Source: Seiridium cupressi (taxonomy: Eukaryota > Ascomycota > Sordariomycetes > Amphisphaeriales > Sporocadaceae). Taken from it: 64,000 nt of DNA. The position numbers and the translations under genes were made by a program. The notes under the pieces were generated by a model. The model was given only the letters and a program-made list of their open reading frames with translations. It did not search any database and had not been told where the DNA came from. The stretch lies in assembly GCA_036674765.1 (NCBI GenBank), contig JARVKI010000009.1, positions 186,001 through 250,000 on the forward strand, in the 5' to 3' direction. This document shows, in pieces, positions 23,426 to 34,514 of the stretch; position 1 is the first letter of the stretch, and each line of letters opens with the position of its first letter.

Positions 23426-26362
23426 TCAATCAGCCCATGAAACCCGAAGATTCCGCCTCGGACGACCAGAGCGACTAGCTGTGCCTCCAGGGAGCGGGCG
23501 TCCAAGTAATGAGTCTGCCGGTCCTCCTCCTCCCTCAAGCCCCTGCCACGGTTGTCTCTGCGGAACAGGAGCCAATGGTGTCGTAGTCTGCCTCGGGGGT
23601 CCCGCGAACAGACGTGGTCGCCCTGGCGTTGACGGGAATTCCGTTTCTTCTTCCACGGCGGCTGCCCTCGTTTTTGCAGGTGCTCTCTGGGCTTTGGCGG
23701 CGGCTTTGGCATACCAAGCTTCAAAGCCCTGCCTCAGCTGTTTCCTTTCCCTGTTCAAATGCTTTTGGCTTGCATTCCTGCGACTCTCCAGTTGGAGTGA
23801 GCCCAGCTTCCACTCCTTCACTACTCGTGACATGACCTTGTCCTGGAAATGTTCCTCTGCTTCAGCCTGTAGTTGCTGCCGACTATCATTTCTCATCCTC
23901 CATTCGTTCATGCGGTTTTGCTCTGCTTCAGCTTGCCGTATAGCCTCTGCTTCTTCCTTTTCACGAGCGCGAAGGCGCCAAGTGTCGAAAGTACGAGCGG
24001 TTGCATTTAGGTCCCGGTATCGTGTGAACTCCTCAGTAGCGATGTGCATATGCTCGCGCCGAGCCTCTGAGTTTTCGTGCCACCGAGCTACGCAACGGGC
24101 ACCCATTGCCTTTTTCACTCTGCGGCGGACCTCCAAGTAAGACTCTCGCAGACGCGCTTTTCGTTTCTCCTTGGACGCAGCCCTCCAGGTATTAATGGCC
24201 TCAGTCGTCAGAGAATAAAACTCGGCGCGTTCGCTGTATGTCTGCAGCTTCCTCGCCCTCTCTGCAGCGTCCTTTGCTGCTTGTCGCCACGAGGGCAATG
24301 CCTTCTGCTTGATGCGGTAGAGATTGACACGCCTGGACATGTACTCTAAATGCTCAACTCGGGCTTGTTCATCTTTGGACTCTTCGCGCCACGTTTTCAA
24401 GACATCGTCTTTCATTGATGTATAGACAGCGCGTTCCCTTGCCCTGGCTTTCCACGTCTGTACTGTGCCATGCATTTTACGGTATTGATCTCCAAGTTTT
24501 GCCATGTTCTCTAGCTGTTGCTCTTTCGTTTCTTCCTTGTGTGCGGCATCTCCCCAGCTTGCCAGAGTTTTACCCATCCGAGTTTTTCTGTGGAAGTTGA
24601 TTGCCATCGTCTCAAGCTCTTTCTGACGACCTTCAGAACGATGCCATTCTGCAAGGACATCACGGTCGCTGCGGTGAACATGCTGCTGAGCGCCATCGAT
24701 CGCCTTCTCAGTGATGCGACATGATTTCTCACGCCAGGGCTCTATTACTTTCTGCGTAGTGAAAGCCTCCAATTTTGACCTGTGTTCTTGAGTATACTCT
24801 TCCCAGGCATTGAACACCCTCCTCCGAGTCATGTGTCTTTTTGCTAGTAGCGTTCGTTCGTCCATCTCTTCTACGGGATCGTCTGGTGGTACCTTTCCGT
24901 GCCCCGAACTGACTTCTTGGGGGCCGGTGGGTTTGATCGGTCGGTGAAGAACATGTTGACGTGGAGCATCCAGTTTGTTCGACCGATGTAAATCTTCTGG
25001 AAGATTGTCCATTTTGGATGGCTGATGAGACGCTTCATGAGGAGCATCCAGGTCATGTAGATGCCCAGCAGCGGACGCAGCGGCCAAAGGTGGTAATGGC
25101 TGACATACCAAGTCTGGCCGTGGGCGTTCCAAGTTTGGTTGTTCAAAAGGATCGTCAATCTGGTTGGTAGTGGCGGCAGATTTTTCTTCTAGGCGTTGAC
25201 GCAGCGCCGCAAAAATTTGTGGTTTTGGCCGGCGCTCGAAAGCTTTTGCCTTGAGACTCATCTCGTGAGCCCTCCTAGCAACCTCAGCTTTCTCCTCCTC
25301 CTCGGCTGCACGATTTGACCAGAAAGATATAGCTCGAGATTTGCTGAGATTTTCGTGAGTTCGCTGGGCCAGTCTGGACAATCTTGGATCGTCCATGAAG
25401 AGATCTTCCTCTTCCTCTCTTTGCTGTCGTTGCTGCTCTGCACGTTTCCACTCAGCCAAGGCGTTCTTAGTCGACTTAATCTCGTGAGTGCGGGTCGCTA
25501 TCTTCTCGATACGTTTCGAATAGACATTTGCAGGTAGATCGTCGAGTGGCATCTCGTCGACCTCCACAGCGATCTCGTTCCATGCAACAAGTACATCACG
25601 AGATTGGGCTTTGAGATCTTCAAGTCGTGCGTCAGTGAAGAGCTGTGTTTGATTCTTCAAGGCAGATGATCTGTCTTGCCACTTCTGGAGAGCCTGCAGA
25701 GCGTGTATCTTGTCACGATGTCTCTCAAAAGCGGCCGCGCTCTTTTCCAATACGGTCTCTTTTGCGGAACCATGGTCCGAGTGAATAAAGTGACGTGGTT
25801 GGACTGGACCTTCGGAATAACCCAAATGATCAAGATGATCTGAGTGGTAATCTGTCTGATCGGGATGGCCTTGGGGATCTAGATGGTCTTGGTGATCTAG
25901 ATGGCCTGGGTGATCTGGATGATCCAGATATTCCGGTTGATCTAGAGGATCTGAACGATCCGATTCGTAAGACTGATCCGAGCGATATGAGAAACCGTCC
26001 TCTGTGGCTTCGTCAATATCTAGGCGGACAGTAATGTTCATCCTGGCCATAACGGCCTGGAATTTCTCGGCAATGGTGTTGCCATCGCGTGAGCCTCCAA
26101 TCTTGAAGAGAAGCTTGTCGAGCTTCGGTCCATTGGTTGGTTCGACATCTCTCTCTTCGAGAAGGTCCTCGTAAGCGCGGAAGAGCGCGTTGGTAGGGTG
26201 TCGTGAGGTGGGAGGTAGTTGTGGTAGGGTCGCTTCTGCGCGGACGACGGTGTCCCAGATAAACTGGAGTTCTTCTTCACTGTATTCGTAACCGTCTCCT
26301 GCTGTTGTGATAGCCACGCGTGACGAGTTGCCAGATGAGACTGGTGAGGAGTCAGGCGACAT
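23426..26362 (-). CDS. SFI1: Spindle pole body / centrin-binding protein Sfi1
   Basis: One uninterrupted frame of 978 residues starting at an ATG. Sfi1 is the long helical centrin (Cdc31) scaffold of the half-bridge and is needed for spindle pole body duplication. The signature is many Trp-containing helical repeats spaced 20-35 residues apart, for example VLAEWHRSEGRQKEL, TLASWGDAAHKEE, TVQTWKARARERA, VLKTWREESKDEQ, ALPSWRQAAKDAA, AINTWRAASKEKR and TFDTWRLRAREKE, in the middle and C-terminal thirds. The N-terminal region (EELQFIWDTVVRAEATLPQLPP) matches the fungal Sfi1 head. Between about residues 128 and 184 lies an Asp/His/Leu-rich repetitive insert (units like HLDHQDHLD) unlike the helical rest. 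The C-terminus is Pro/Arg-rich. The gene is divergent from the CX9C gene. Confidence 0.85.
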   Translation of the reverse strand: MSPDSSPVSSGNSSRVAITTAGDGYEYSEEELQFIWDTVVRAEATLPQLPPTSRHPTNALFRAYEDLLEERDVEPTNGPKLDKLLFKIGGSRDGNTIAEKFQAVMARMNITVRLDIDEATEDGFSYRSDQSYESDRSDPLDQPEYLDHPDHPGHLDHQDHLDPQGHPDQTDYHSDHLDHLGYSEGPVQPRHFIHSDHGSAKETVLEKSAAAFERHRDKIHALQALQKWQDRSSALKNQTQLFTDARLEDLKAQSRDVLVAWNEIAVEVDEMPLDDLPANVYSKRIEKIATRTHEIKSTKNALAEWKRAEQQRQQREEEEDLFMDDPRLSRLAQRTHENLSKSRAISFWSNRAAEEEEKAEVARRAHEMSLKAKAFERRPKPQIFAALRQRLEEKSAATTNQIDDPFEQPNLERPRPDLVCQPLPPLAAASAAGHLHDLDAPHEASHQPSKMDNLPEDLHRSNKLDAPRQHVLHRPIKPTGPQEVSSGHGKVPPDDPVEEMDERTLLAKRHMTRRRVFNAWEEYTQEHRSKLEAFTTQKVIEPWREKSCRITEKAIDGAQQHVHRSDRDVLAEWHRSEGRQKELETMAINFHRKTRMGKTLASWGDAAHKEETKEQQLENMAKLGDQYRKMHGTVQTWKARARERAVYTSMKDDVLKTWREESKDEQARVEHLEYMSRRVNLYRIKQKALPSWRQAAKDAAERARKLQTYSERAEFYSLTTEAINTWRAASKEKRKARLRESYLEVRRRVKKAMGARCVARWHENSEARREHMHIATEEFTRYRDLNATARTFDTWRLRAREKEEAEAIRQAEAEQNRMNEWRMRNDSRQQLQAEAEEHFQDKVMSRVVKEWKLGSLQLESRRNASQKHLNRERKQLRQGFEAWYAKAAAKAQRAPAKTRAAAVEEETEFPSTPGRPRLFAGPPRQTTTPLAPVPQRQPWQGLEGGGGPADSLLGRPLPGGTASRSGRPRRNLRVSWAD
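25810..25980. repeat. Degenerate short tandem repeats inside SFI1
   Basis: Imperfect units of roughly 9-12 bases around GATCTAGATGGTCT and GATCTGGATGATC on the plus strand. They stay in frame and encode the Asp/His/Leu-rich insert of Sfi1. Confidence 0.75.
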
Positions 26363-27091
26363 GGTGCAAGGGGCCGAACTCCAGGAACTTTGAGTGTGCT
26401 GTAGTCGAAGCGAGTCGGCGACATTGTGCTGACGATGATAAGCTGCTCGAAGAGCGTCGACGCAATTCTAATGCATCATGTTCTATAGGCCGCTGAACTA
26501 AACAACCTCGTAGGCAATTTGAATAATCGGGTTGGTTGGACGTGGTTTGCGAATGGAAAGCGCAGACGAATGACCAGAAACGTAGCTATGATTCAACAGT
26601 GAGCAATGGAGTAGACGCAAGAAGGCAGGCAAAATTCGATATATGATGCGCGCAATCGTGAGAATTTCCCTTTGAGCAACGGCAATTGCGATGTTGAGTC
26701 GGACGATGTAGAGAGAGAGAAAGAAGGAAGCTTGTCGCGCCGCAGATCGCGAAGGACTGGCACTAGTACGCGGTCAAGCTCATGGCGGGGCTGGGGCCCA
26801 CTTGATCGACTGTCACCCGTGCTCGCGGCAGGAACGCGCTGTCGCGGTCAACGCTAACAGTTTAAGCCTCGCCCGACGCCAAAATCTGCTTGAGTGTTTG
26901 CATGACGTAAGTACCGTAGCCCTCAAGGCAAAAGAGCTTCTCATCCAGTAGTGGAGCGTAAGTCGCCAGCGATTGCAACTCGTCAACAATCCCGAATTCG
27001 CAAACCATTAGCTCGCGCCTCGGTGCCCCAGAACTGGTTCTGTTTGTCTGGGCACAGCAGTACCAGAGTGCAAGTCTCGTTTTGCGTCAAG
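26363..27091. promoter_or_regulatory. Divergent promoter region SFI1 / CX9C gene
   Basis: About 0.73 kb between two start codons facing away from each other. No gene is recognisable. It probably contains both promoters. Confidence 0.45.
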
Positions 27092-27382
27092 ATGCCTTCG
27101 CGAACGCGGCCGATACAGAAGTTCGCTACTGCCGTTTCGCAGTGCTCTGCTGAAGTAGGTCATGTGTCTGTGTAAATGGCCATATCGGCAGCTGAACACC
27201 CATTAGGCTTCGGTGTATGGCAAATGCATTGTCGCCGATTACAACTCGGTCCACAAGGATAAGTGCGTCAAGGAGTTCATGCAGTTGAAGAACTGTTATC
27301 TGGTACGTGTTTTTCCGGGTGCCATTTTTCGATCTGGCGATATTGATTATGCGAACAACAGAAAGCTGCGAAGAAGGTGTAG
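27092..27382 (+). CDS. Small twin-CX9C protein, probable complex I assembly factor (NDUFAF8-like)
   Basis: Three short exons (27092-27154, 27207-27302, 27362-27382) give 59 residues; each junction is phase 0 with good GT..AG ends. The protein has two CX9C pairs, Cys18/Cys28 and Cys41/Cys51, in the helix-turn-helix arrangement of intermembrane-space proteins imported and oxidised by the Mia40 pathway. The sequence around them (SQCSAEASVYGKC, then KDKCVKEFMQLKNCY, ending KAAKKV) matches the pattern of NDUFAF8 (C17orf89), which works with NDUFAF5 in complex I assembly. The basic N-terminus (PSRTRPIQKF) also fits. Because each exon is tiny, the gene is easy to miss. The CX9C class is firm; the exact orthology is good but from pattern memory. 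Confidence 0.8.
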
Positions 27383-27804
27383 GTGCACGTAATTTGGAAA
27401 GCCCAAGGCCGATAAGGGGGTTGGGACCAGGTTTTGAGGCCCCATTATTTGACGTCTATTTGTCTTTGCGTCCGGGTCCATGTTAGTTTCATGACGAGCA
27501 TCGTGTAAAGACTCTGAGTTCGTGTAACATACATGGGGAGTGAGACAAGTCATTGAGTGTGTGTCAAGAATGGTATATGCTACACAAAATGACGGGTACC
27601 TTCATATTACCACATCGATGATGCTAAATCACAGTGCCTGTTCCCATAGCAGCGCTACCTGTATAGGAATAGAAATCCACTGATATAGCGAAGCACTTCG
27701 CCTCATAATTAGGCCTGGTAGAGACAACTTTGGCATAAGTAGTTCATTCAAATGATGACTTGCCTAAAAGTCCCGGAGCTGGGTTGCATCAAAGGTCCTT
27801 TCAC

Positions 27805-27805
<1 letters not shown>

Positions 27806-27846
<41 letters not shown>
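27806..27846. repeat. Poly-A tract (41 bases)
   Basis: An uninterrupted A run immediately followed by CCCCCGGGG, left of the N gap. Possibly a read or assembly artefact. Confidence 0.9.
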
Positions 27847-27848
<2 letters not shown>

Positions 27849-27922
27849 CCCGGGGTGGACTGGAGGTGAAAAAAAAAGCAGGTTGAGTGTGTGTGGAAAC
27901 AACGCGCGGGTTTGTGGGGGCC

Positions 27923-27932
27923 NNNNNNNNNN
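27923..27932. other. Assembly gap (10 N)
   Basis: Ten ambiguous bases. The true gap size is unknown, since runs of ten N are often placeholders. Confidence 0.98.
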
Positions 27933-28024
27933 AATTTCGTCTTGATTTTTAAAATTTTTGCATATCTTTTTACTAAAATTTTTTTTTTTGATAAAACTCC
28001 CGGTCTTGGGTTTAAAAAATGTAC

Positions 28025-28028
<4 letters not shown>

Positions 28029-28074
<46 letters not shown>
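28029..28074. repeat. Poly-A tract (46 bases)
   Basis: An uninterrupted A run followed by CCCCGG, right of the N gap. It mirrors the composition of the run on the other side. Confidence 0.9.
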
Positions 28075-28076
<2 letters not shown>

Positions 28077-28392
28077 CCGGTTTAGACAGTAGATGAATAA
28101 ATAATCGCATTGACTTGCTGTTGCAACACAGCAGGATTGTAATGCCGGCCCACCAGAACGTGATTCATCTTTCACGCAACCCCAATTGGTCGTATTTTCT
28201 GGGCGACAATTCGAAAGAACTCAACAACGACAAGAAATCAGAGCAAGCCGCACCGTACGGTTCAACTGATACCGGCAGCGATACAAGACTGATGTTGCAG
28301 CGAGGCTTATTGTGATCATTTCACGACTTGATATTCCATGAACTTCTAACGTCAACCTAGGCAGATCTAGCAATATCTAACTCGAAGTCCGA

Positions 28393-31300
28393 CTACAGCT
28401 TCAACAACCTCAGCAGGAAAGTCGCGTTCTGGATTTCTTGTTCCTCCTCTGCAATGACCCCCTCCTGTTTCTCTTCAGGTATCCCCCCCTCGATATGTGT
28501 GACCTCATGCTTATCGAGCGGTCTTCGCAACGCTTTCTCAATAGTAGCCGTTTGCGTGACAAACACCTCTTCAAGCCCAATGTTTTCCGGATCTGAGAGA
28601 ATTTTATATTCCATTTTGACATCGTCGGTGGGTACGAGGCCAGCCTTCTTGCGAAGACGCTGCACTCGGTTGATAACCTCACGAGCGACACCTTCATGTG
28701 CAAGCTCGGGATAGAGTTCCGCATCGAGGATGGTTAACACATCTTGATCCGTGTTGGTTTCGAGGTTCTTCGATGTGGAGTCCTCCTTGAGGCCTCGTCT
28801 CACAACCAGATCCCCCTCTTCCAACCGGATCCCATCGACAATGATGTGCTTGTCTTCTGTGTACTTACGCACCTGGTCGCTTGTGACGCCTGGCAGGGCC
28901 TTCTTCACCTTGGCCATATCCTTTTTGAGCTTCTTGCCCAATACGGGCCAGTCAGCCGTAACGCTGTACTGCACATTGTACTTGGCTTCGTCCGAGGACA
29001 AAACAAGATCCCGAACGTTGAGCTCTTCGGTGATGTAGGTCTCGAGAGACTTGACGTCGTCAAGGTACTGCTGGTCACGGTGAAGGACGACGAGAGTCTT
29101 GAGCGGCGTCTTCAGACCAATGGTTTTGCGTTCACGAGACACTCTGGCCAGTTCAATGACCTTCTGCATGCGAGCAACCTGCCTTTCAATTACAGGGTTG
29201 AACAGCTCCTCGCGTACATCGGGGAAAGCGAGGAAATGAACGCTGCGCGGATCTTCCGCCTGCAGCTCCTTAGGTATATGCGGCAGGAGTTTGGAGTAGA
29301 TCGTATCGGTAATAAAAGGCGTGAACGGCGCGAGTCCTCTGCAAAGCGTGAAGAGAACTTCGAACAAGCTGTTCAAGGCATGCTTGGTATCCTCGACACC
29401 ATACTCTCCCTTGAGGCGCTTCCGGTTGAATCTGATGTACCAGTTTGTGGTGTTGTCGATCAATTCCAGCAGGCGCGGCACGACCGTGTATAGACGATAA
29501 GCTATACAGAATTAGCTCTCAAACACTGATTTCAAAGCGCAGAAAAAACTCACCAGCCATCTCTTGGTTGACATATTGCAGTAAGCTTTGGCAGCTGGCC
29601 AAGATCCATCGATCCATGACATTCTCATTGCTGCTTTCCATCTTGGGGTCGAACATATAGTCAACGTTCTCAACCTTCTTCAACAGTGCAACCTGTCCCT
29701 CGAAGAACTTGTAGCTGTTCCAAAACGGAAGCAGCACGTTCTTGACTATCTCCTTCACACCAGTCTCCTTGAAGCGCAGAGGCTCAGCTCTAACAGCAGG
29801 TGAACTGATCATATACAGACGTAGTGCGTCGGAGCCGTATTTCTCAAAGATGATGGAAGGGTCAGGGTAGTTCTTGAGACGTTTTGACATCTTCTTACCG
29901 TCCTCCGCCAACACCATACCGTTAACAACGCAATTCTTGAACGGCAAAACGCCGAACAAATGTGTTCCAATAACGACCATGGTGTAGAACCAACCACGGG
30001 TTTGGTCTAGACCTTCTGCGATGAAATCACCTGGGAAACCCTTGGAGAACATTTCCTTGTTCTCAAAAGGATAATGCACACTGGCGTAAGGCATGCTTCC
30101 AGACTCGAACCAACAATCGAATACATCTTCAATTCGCCTCAGTACGCCCTTGCCTTGCTTGCTGGGGATAGTGATATGGTCGATTTTGTCCCGGTGAAGA
30201 TCAGTGATCTCGCCCTCAAACCCGCTCAGCTCTTTGAGCTGGGCAATGCTGCCGATGCAGATTTTCTCCTCGAGGTCATCGCTGGCCCAGATGGGGAGTG
30301 GAGTGCCCCAGTACCGCTTACGAGACACATTCCAGTCGCGGGCACCAGCAATCCAGTTGGCGAACCGATTCTCCTTCACAAACGTGGGAACCCAGTGCGT
30401 GCCTTCCAGACCCTTCAGCATTTGTGGGATGATTTCAGGAATACGAATGAACCAAGAGGGGACGGCACGGTAGATCAGAGGTGTATCTGAGCGGTAGCAC
30501 ATTGGATACGAGTGCTTCAGCTGAGAATCAACTACCAGCCTTCCGGTACTCTTGAGATATTTGATGATGTGCTTGTCAGCATCTTTGACATGCATGCCCG
30601 CAAAATCTGGAACTTTGTCGGTGAAGACACCTCGGTCGTCAAGAGGATCCGGGGGTGGCCTCTTCTCGTTGATAATCCCAGCCGCCAATGCCACATTGTA
30701 ATCGTCCTCGCCCTATTGTATTTGGATCAGTATATGTACAGCGTTGAGGGTCAGGGCTTCATGCGGGCTTACAAAAGCCGGAGCTTGGTGGACGATACCG
30801 GTACCGCTGTCGTCTGTGACATAGGTGGCGTTGAGAACCTTGAATGCCACTTCGCCGAATTCTGGAACTAGGTAATCAAACAAGGGCTCGTATTTCCAAC
30901 CCAACATGTCCTTCCCCTTGATTCCCTTTTCGACGATCTTGAACTTTGCCTTCTTCGGGTCCTTGTAGAGAGTAGTCAGGAGTTTTTCGAGAATGATGTA
31001 GTTGTTGCCCGACTTCTCGTCGTGGACCTTGATATACTCGAAATCTGGATGCACCGCTAGGCCAAGATGTGAAGGCAGGGTCCAAGGCGTTGTTGTCCAG
31101 GCCAACAGATGAGTACTGGGGTCACTCTTGAGCGGAAACGAGACGACGACCGCTGGGTCGTTCACGTCTTGGTAATTTTGATTTGCCTCGAAATTCGAAA
31201 GAGCAGTCGTGAGGGCAGTCGAGTATGGCATGACCCTGTGACCTTGATACACCATGTTCTTCTCCCAAAGTTGCTGGAAGATCCACCACTCTGACTCCAT

Positions 31301-31866
31301 GAAATCGGTGTTCATAGTCTAGCAAAATGAGTAAGTATGTCGTACCAGCTATTTCAAGATGTCACTTACCTTGTAGTCGTTGTCAAAGTCGATCCAACGA
31401 CCCAGCCGCTCGATAGTTGCGCGCCACTCTTCCCGATATCTCATAACAATACCGCGACATTCGGAATTGTACGTCTCAAGACCCATCTGCATGACGGCAG
31501 CCTTGCCGGTGATGCCGAACTTCTTATCAATCTCATGTTCAATGGGAAGACCATGAGTATCCCAACCAAATCTTCTCGGAACGTGGTAACCCTTCATGGA
31601 CCAATAACGCGGGATGATGTCCTTGATAGTGGATGCCAGCATATGGCCGTAATGTGGCAGACCGGTCGCGAACGGAGGGCCATCGTAGAAGATATACGGC
31701 GGCTTATCTTTCGAGAGTTCGACCTAATGCGCAAACGGCTCAGTACACGCGATCAAGAGATACAGAAAATACTAAGGGCAGCTTGACTCACTTGGCGCTC
31801 GAAGGCCTTGATCTCTCGCCATTTCTCGATAATGGCGAGCTCTTCCTTGGGGAAGTCAATGGACAT
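28393..31866 (-). CDS. ILS1: Cytosolic isoleucyl-tRNA synthetase
   Basis: Five exons (31866-31792, 31723-31370, 31318-30773, 30712-29554, 29501-28393) give 1080 residues, close to the usual eukaryotic length. The class I enzyme charges tRNA-Ile. The HIGH-type motif is PHYGH (residues 48-52) after PPFATGL, the KMSKR loop is near residue 600 ([16 protein letters not shown]), and the [18 protein letters not shown] editing-domain segment and SWFIRIPEI segment are present. The C-terminal anticodon-binding region includes [17 protein letters not shown]. There is no mitochondrial presequence, so this is the cytosolic enzyme. The start at 31866 yields [10 protein letters not shown] directly before the conserved core. 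The gene is divergent from hymA with about 0.7 kb between starts. Confidence 0.96.
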
Positions 31867-32563
31867 GGTGACGAAGTTTCAGCCAGTCAATCCCAAAGAG
31901 ATCAAGTCATGCGCCGAGAAGCGCAAATTTAGTTTCGAAGGTTGTGGTTGAGTGAGAAAGAACGAGGCGATCTCCAGCTTTCGAGGCCCGACTGCCCCTC
32001 TATAAAATTATGGCGGGGTGAGTCAAGCGCAGACTCGAGTCAATAGGAACGAAAAGGAGCCTTGCGACGAGCTAGGGAAATAAGCGGTGCCACAGACTGA
32101 GGGGTCGTCTGGAAACCCACTGCCACAAACTTACGCCACAGGCGGTTCATGGTAGGAATCACATACGTACCCAGCCAGAGCTTGGGCCTGGCAATGACAG
32201 GGGGCATACATTGTAACAACCTGCAGGATAAACATTCGGTCCCGCATCGATGCCCTGAACCGGGCTGTTATTGTAAATAGCAACCAGCTTGACCAACATT
32301 CGACTGACAAGCTCCGTGCAATGCAACCTCGATGAAGGCTTACGGCTGATTCTGCATCCTTCGAGTACGACCCGACGACAATCCCTCTACATTCGACTCC
32401 TGCATATTGTCGCTGGCGCTCACTCATTTGTTCAACGCTACCTCTCCGCCTTTTGTTAGTGTCAAAGCCCAAGTTCATCCCTTCACGCTGTGCGACCGAT
32501 CGAGGAACGGGCTTCGAGGACCAGAGACCTTTTGCACAAACCGTATGGTAGTAGGCCGTGACC
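31867..32563. promoter_or_regulatory. Divergent promoter region ILS1 / hymA
   Basis: About 0.7 kb between two outward-facing starts. The long minus-strand frame 32131-32703 overlaps hymA exon 1 and shows no domain. The region probably contains both promoters. Confidence 0.45.
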
Positions 32564-33850
32564 ATGTCTTTTCTATTTGGCAGGGCGAGGACGAGGACCA
32601 ATACACTTGATCTATCCAAGCAGGCAAAGGAATATGTCACCAAATTGGATGTTGCGGGCAAGGTGAGCTTCGCGACGCAGTAACAGGGGTACTCATGAGG
32701 CATGCTAACCTACCCAAGGCAGAGGAGCTTGCCAAAGTCCTTGGCCAAATGAAACTCATACTGCAAGGAACACCGGGTACGTCACAGCAGAGCTAAAGTA
32801 ATGAGCGATTCTAACTGTTGCGCATAGAATCCGACAGCACACCAGAACAGGTATATCAGCTTGTCCAAGGCCTCATAGAGGAGGATCTTCTCCTGCTTCT
32901 TGCGCAGAACTTGTGGCGTCTACCCTTCGAGTCGCGGAAGGATACCCAAGTCATTTTCTCATACGTATTCCGTTTTCGACCACCGACCGCATCGCCCAAG
33001 ACCGACCCAGTCGCTCTGAGTTATGTGGTAAACAATAAGCCGCAGGTACTGCTTGAGCTGTGTCGCGGGTATGAACATAAAGAGAGCGCAACGCCAGCAG
33101 GGACGGTACTGCGGGAAGTCTTGAAAAACGAGGCTGCGGCTGCTATTGTGCTATTCGACGATGGTGAAGAGCTGGGTTCAAGCACAAAAGGCGTAACCGC
33201 CATTGAAAGAGACCGGCTGCAGAGCGGGAACGGTGTCTTCTGGAGGTTCTTCGACTGGATCGACAAGAGCTCCTTTGAGGTTGCTGCGGATGCCTTCACC
33301 ACGTTTCGGGTACGTCCGCATGTCCACAGTTCCTCCCTACACTCCCCCGTCATTAACAACCTTGCAGGAGCTGCTTACTAGGCATAAGGAGCTTGTCCCG
33401 AGATATCTAGCAGTGAATTTTGAGCTGTTCTTTGACAAGTACAACCATACCCTCGTCCAATCGAACAGCTACGTCACCAAGCGCCAATCAATTAAGTTGC
33501 TAGGCGAAATATTACTCGACCGATCCAACTACAATGTCATGACGGCATATGTGGACCGCGGAGAACATCTCAAAATATGCATGAATCTCTTACGCGACGA
33601 TCGTAAAATGGTTCAATACGAAGGTTTCCACGTCTTCAAGGTTTTCGTGGCAAACCCGCACAAGTCCGTGGCCGTGCAGAAGATTCTTATTATGAATAGG
33701 GACAAGTTACTTAACTTCCTGAGTCACTTCTTGGAGGACCGCACAGATGATGAGCAATTCATTGATGAAAGGGAATTTCTCATCAAACAGATCCGCAATC
33801 TACCACAGACCCCTATCCCGCCCGCCAGGCAAATGCCCCAGGGGATGTAG
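32564..33850 (+). CDS. hymA: Mo25/HymA family protein (MOR/RAM network scaffold)
   Basis: Four exons (32564-32662, 32719-32776, 32828-33309, 33368-33850) give 373 residues. Mo25/Cab39 proteins are armadillo-like helical scaffolds that activate STE20/GCK-type kinases upstream of NDR kinases; in Aspergillus, hymA is needed for conidiophore development, and yeast Hym1 acts in the RAM network. Conserved family segments run the whole length: MSFLFGRARTRTNTLDLSK, GLIEEDLLLLLAQNLWRLPF, ESRKDTQVIFSYVFRFRPP, FELFFDKYNHTLVQSNSYVT, KRQSIKLLGEILLDRSNYN and KMVQYEGFHVFKVFVANPHK. All phases fit, and the C-terminus PPARQMPQGM is short, as in relatives. The call is firm. Confidence 0.95.
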
Positions 33851-34514
33851 AAGAAACCAACATATTTTCAAAATCAGCGATAGGGTCAGAGGTATACTTA
33901 GGTGCTGCTATTCATGTTAGATCAGCGGCCTGCATGGCATGGAAAATGCTTATCGCAACTGCATGTAGCTAGGCGTTCGGATCACGGCAGCGAGGAATTG
34001 TAAATAATGCTCAAGGGCATCAATGACTGAAAATCGAACGAGGCTTGGTGGACGTTTCTACGGATTTTAAGGGGTAGCCGTATCACGAGTATAGGATCAA
34101 ATAACTCAAGTCCCTTCGAGTCAAATTTTCAGCCCATTAGTACGCATCTCGCTTATGCTGAGATATGCATGCTTGGGAAGAACCGCTCGTTCCTTATGTA
34201 TGGCGCTATGCTTGGCAACGGCTGCAATGATGCGTCTGCGGTTCGATCGGTCGACAGTGTAAGATATATGTAGTATTATTATTTTTGGATCGTAGGATTC
34301 GGTAACTCATTATAACGGAACACGAGCCATTAATAATTCATGTTTTGGTTTTTGATCACTATGGTTCATTTTATTTTATTTGATTTGTTTAAAGATCGGA
34401 CTTTTTTACCGTCCACACAACTTAGTCGTTATACACATGTACTTATTGCACAAATAGTGCGAGGACAGAGCTAAGTGCCGCCAAAGCTGAGCTCCCCTGG
34501 ACCGGTGCCAGATC
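33851..34514. other. Convergent intergenic region
   Basis: About 0.66 kb of AT-rich sequence between the hymA and SDR stops. It probably holds both 3' UTRs. No gene is seen. Confidence 0.5.

Larger units (their letters stand above)
27383..28392. other. Convergent intergenic region with assembly gap and homopolymers
   Basis: About 1 kb between the stops of the CX9C gene and ILS1. It contains a 41-base A run (27806-27846), a 10-base N gap, a T run near 27980 and a 46-base A run (28029-28074). Sequence between the runs is of doubtful quality. No gene is seen. Confidence 0.6.

Noticed and set aside
27760..28175. Frames running through the poly-A tracts and the N gap.
   Set aside because: They consist of Lys or Phe runs from homopolymers and cross ambiguous bases.
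28744..29493. 249-codon plus-strand frame opposite ILS1.
   Set aside because: Antisense shadow of the synthetase C-terminal region, with no domain.
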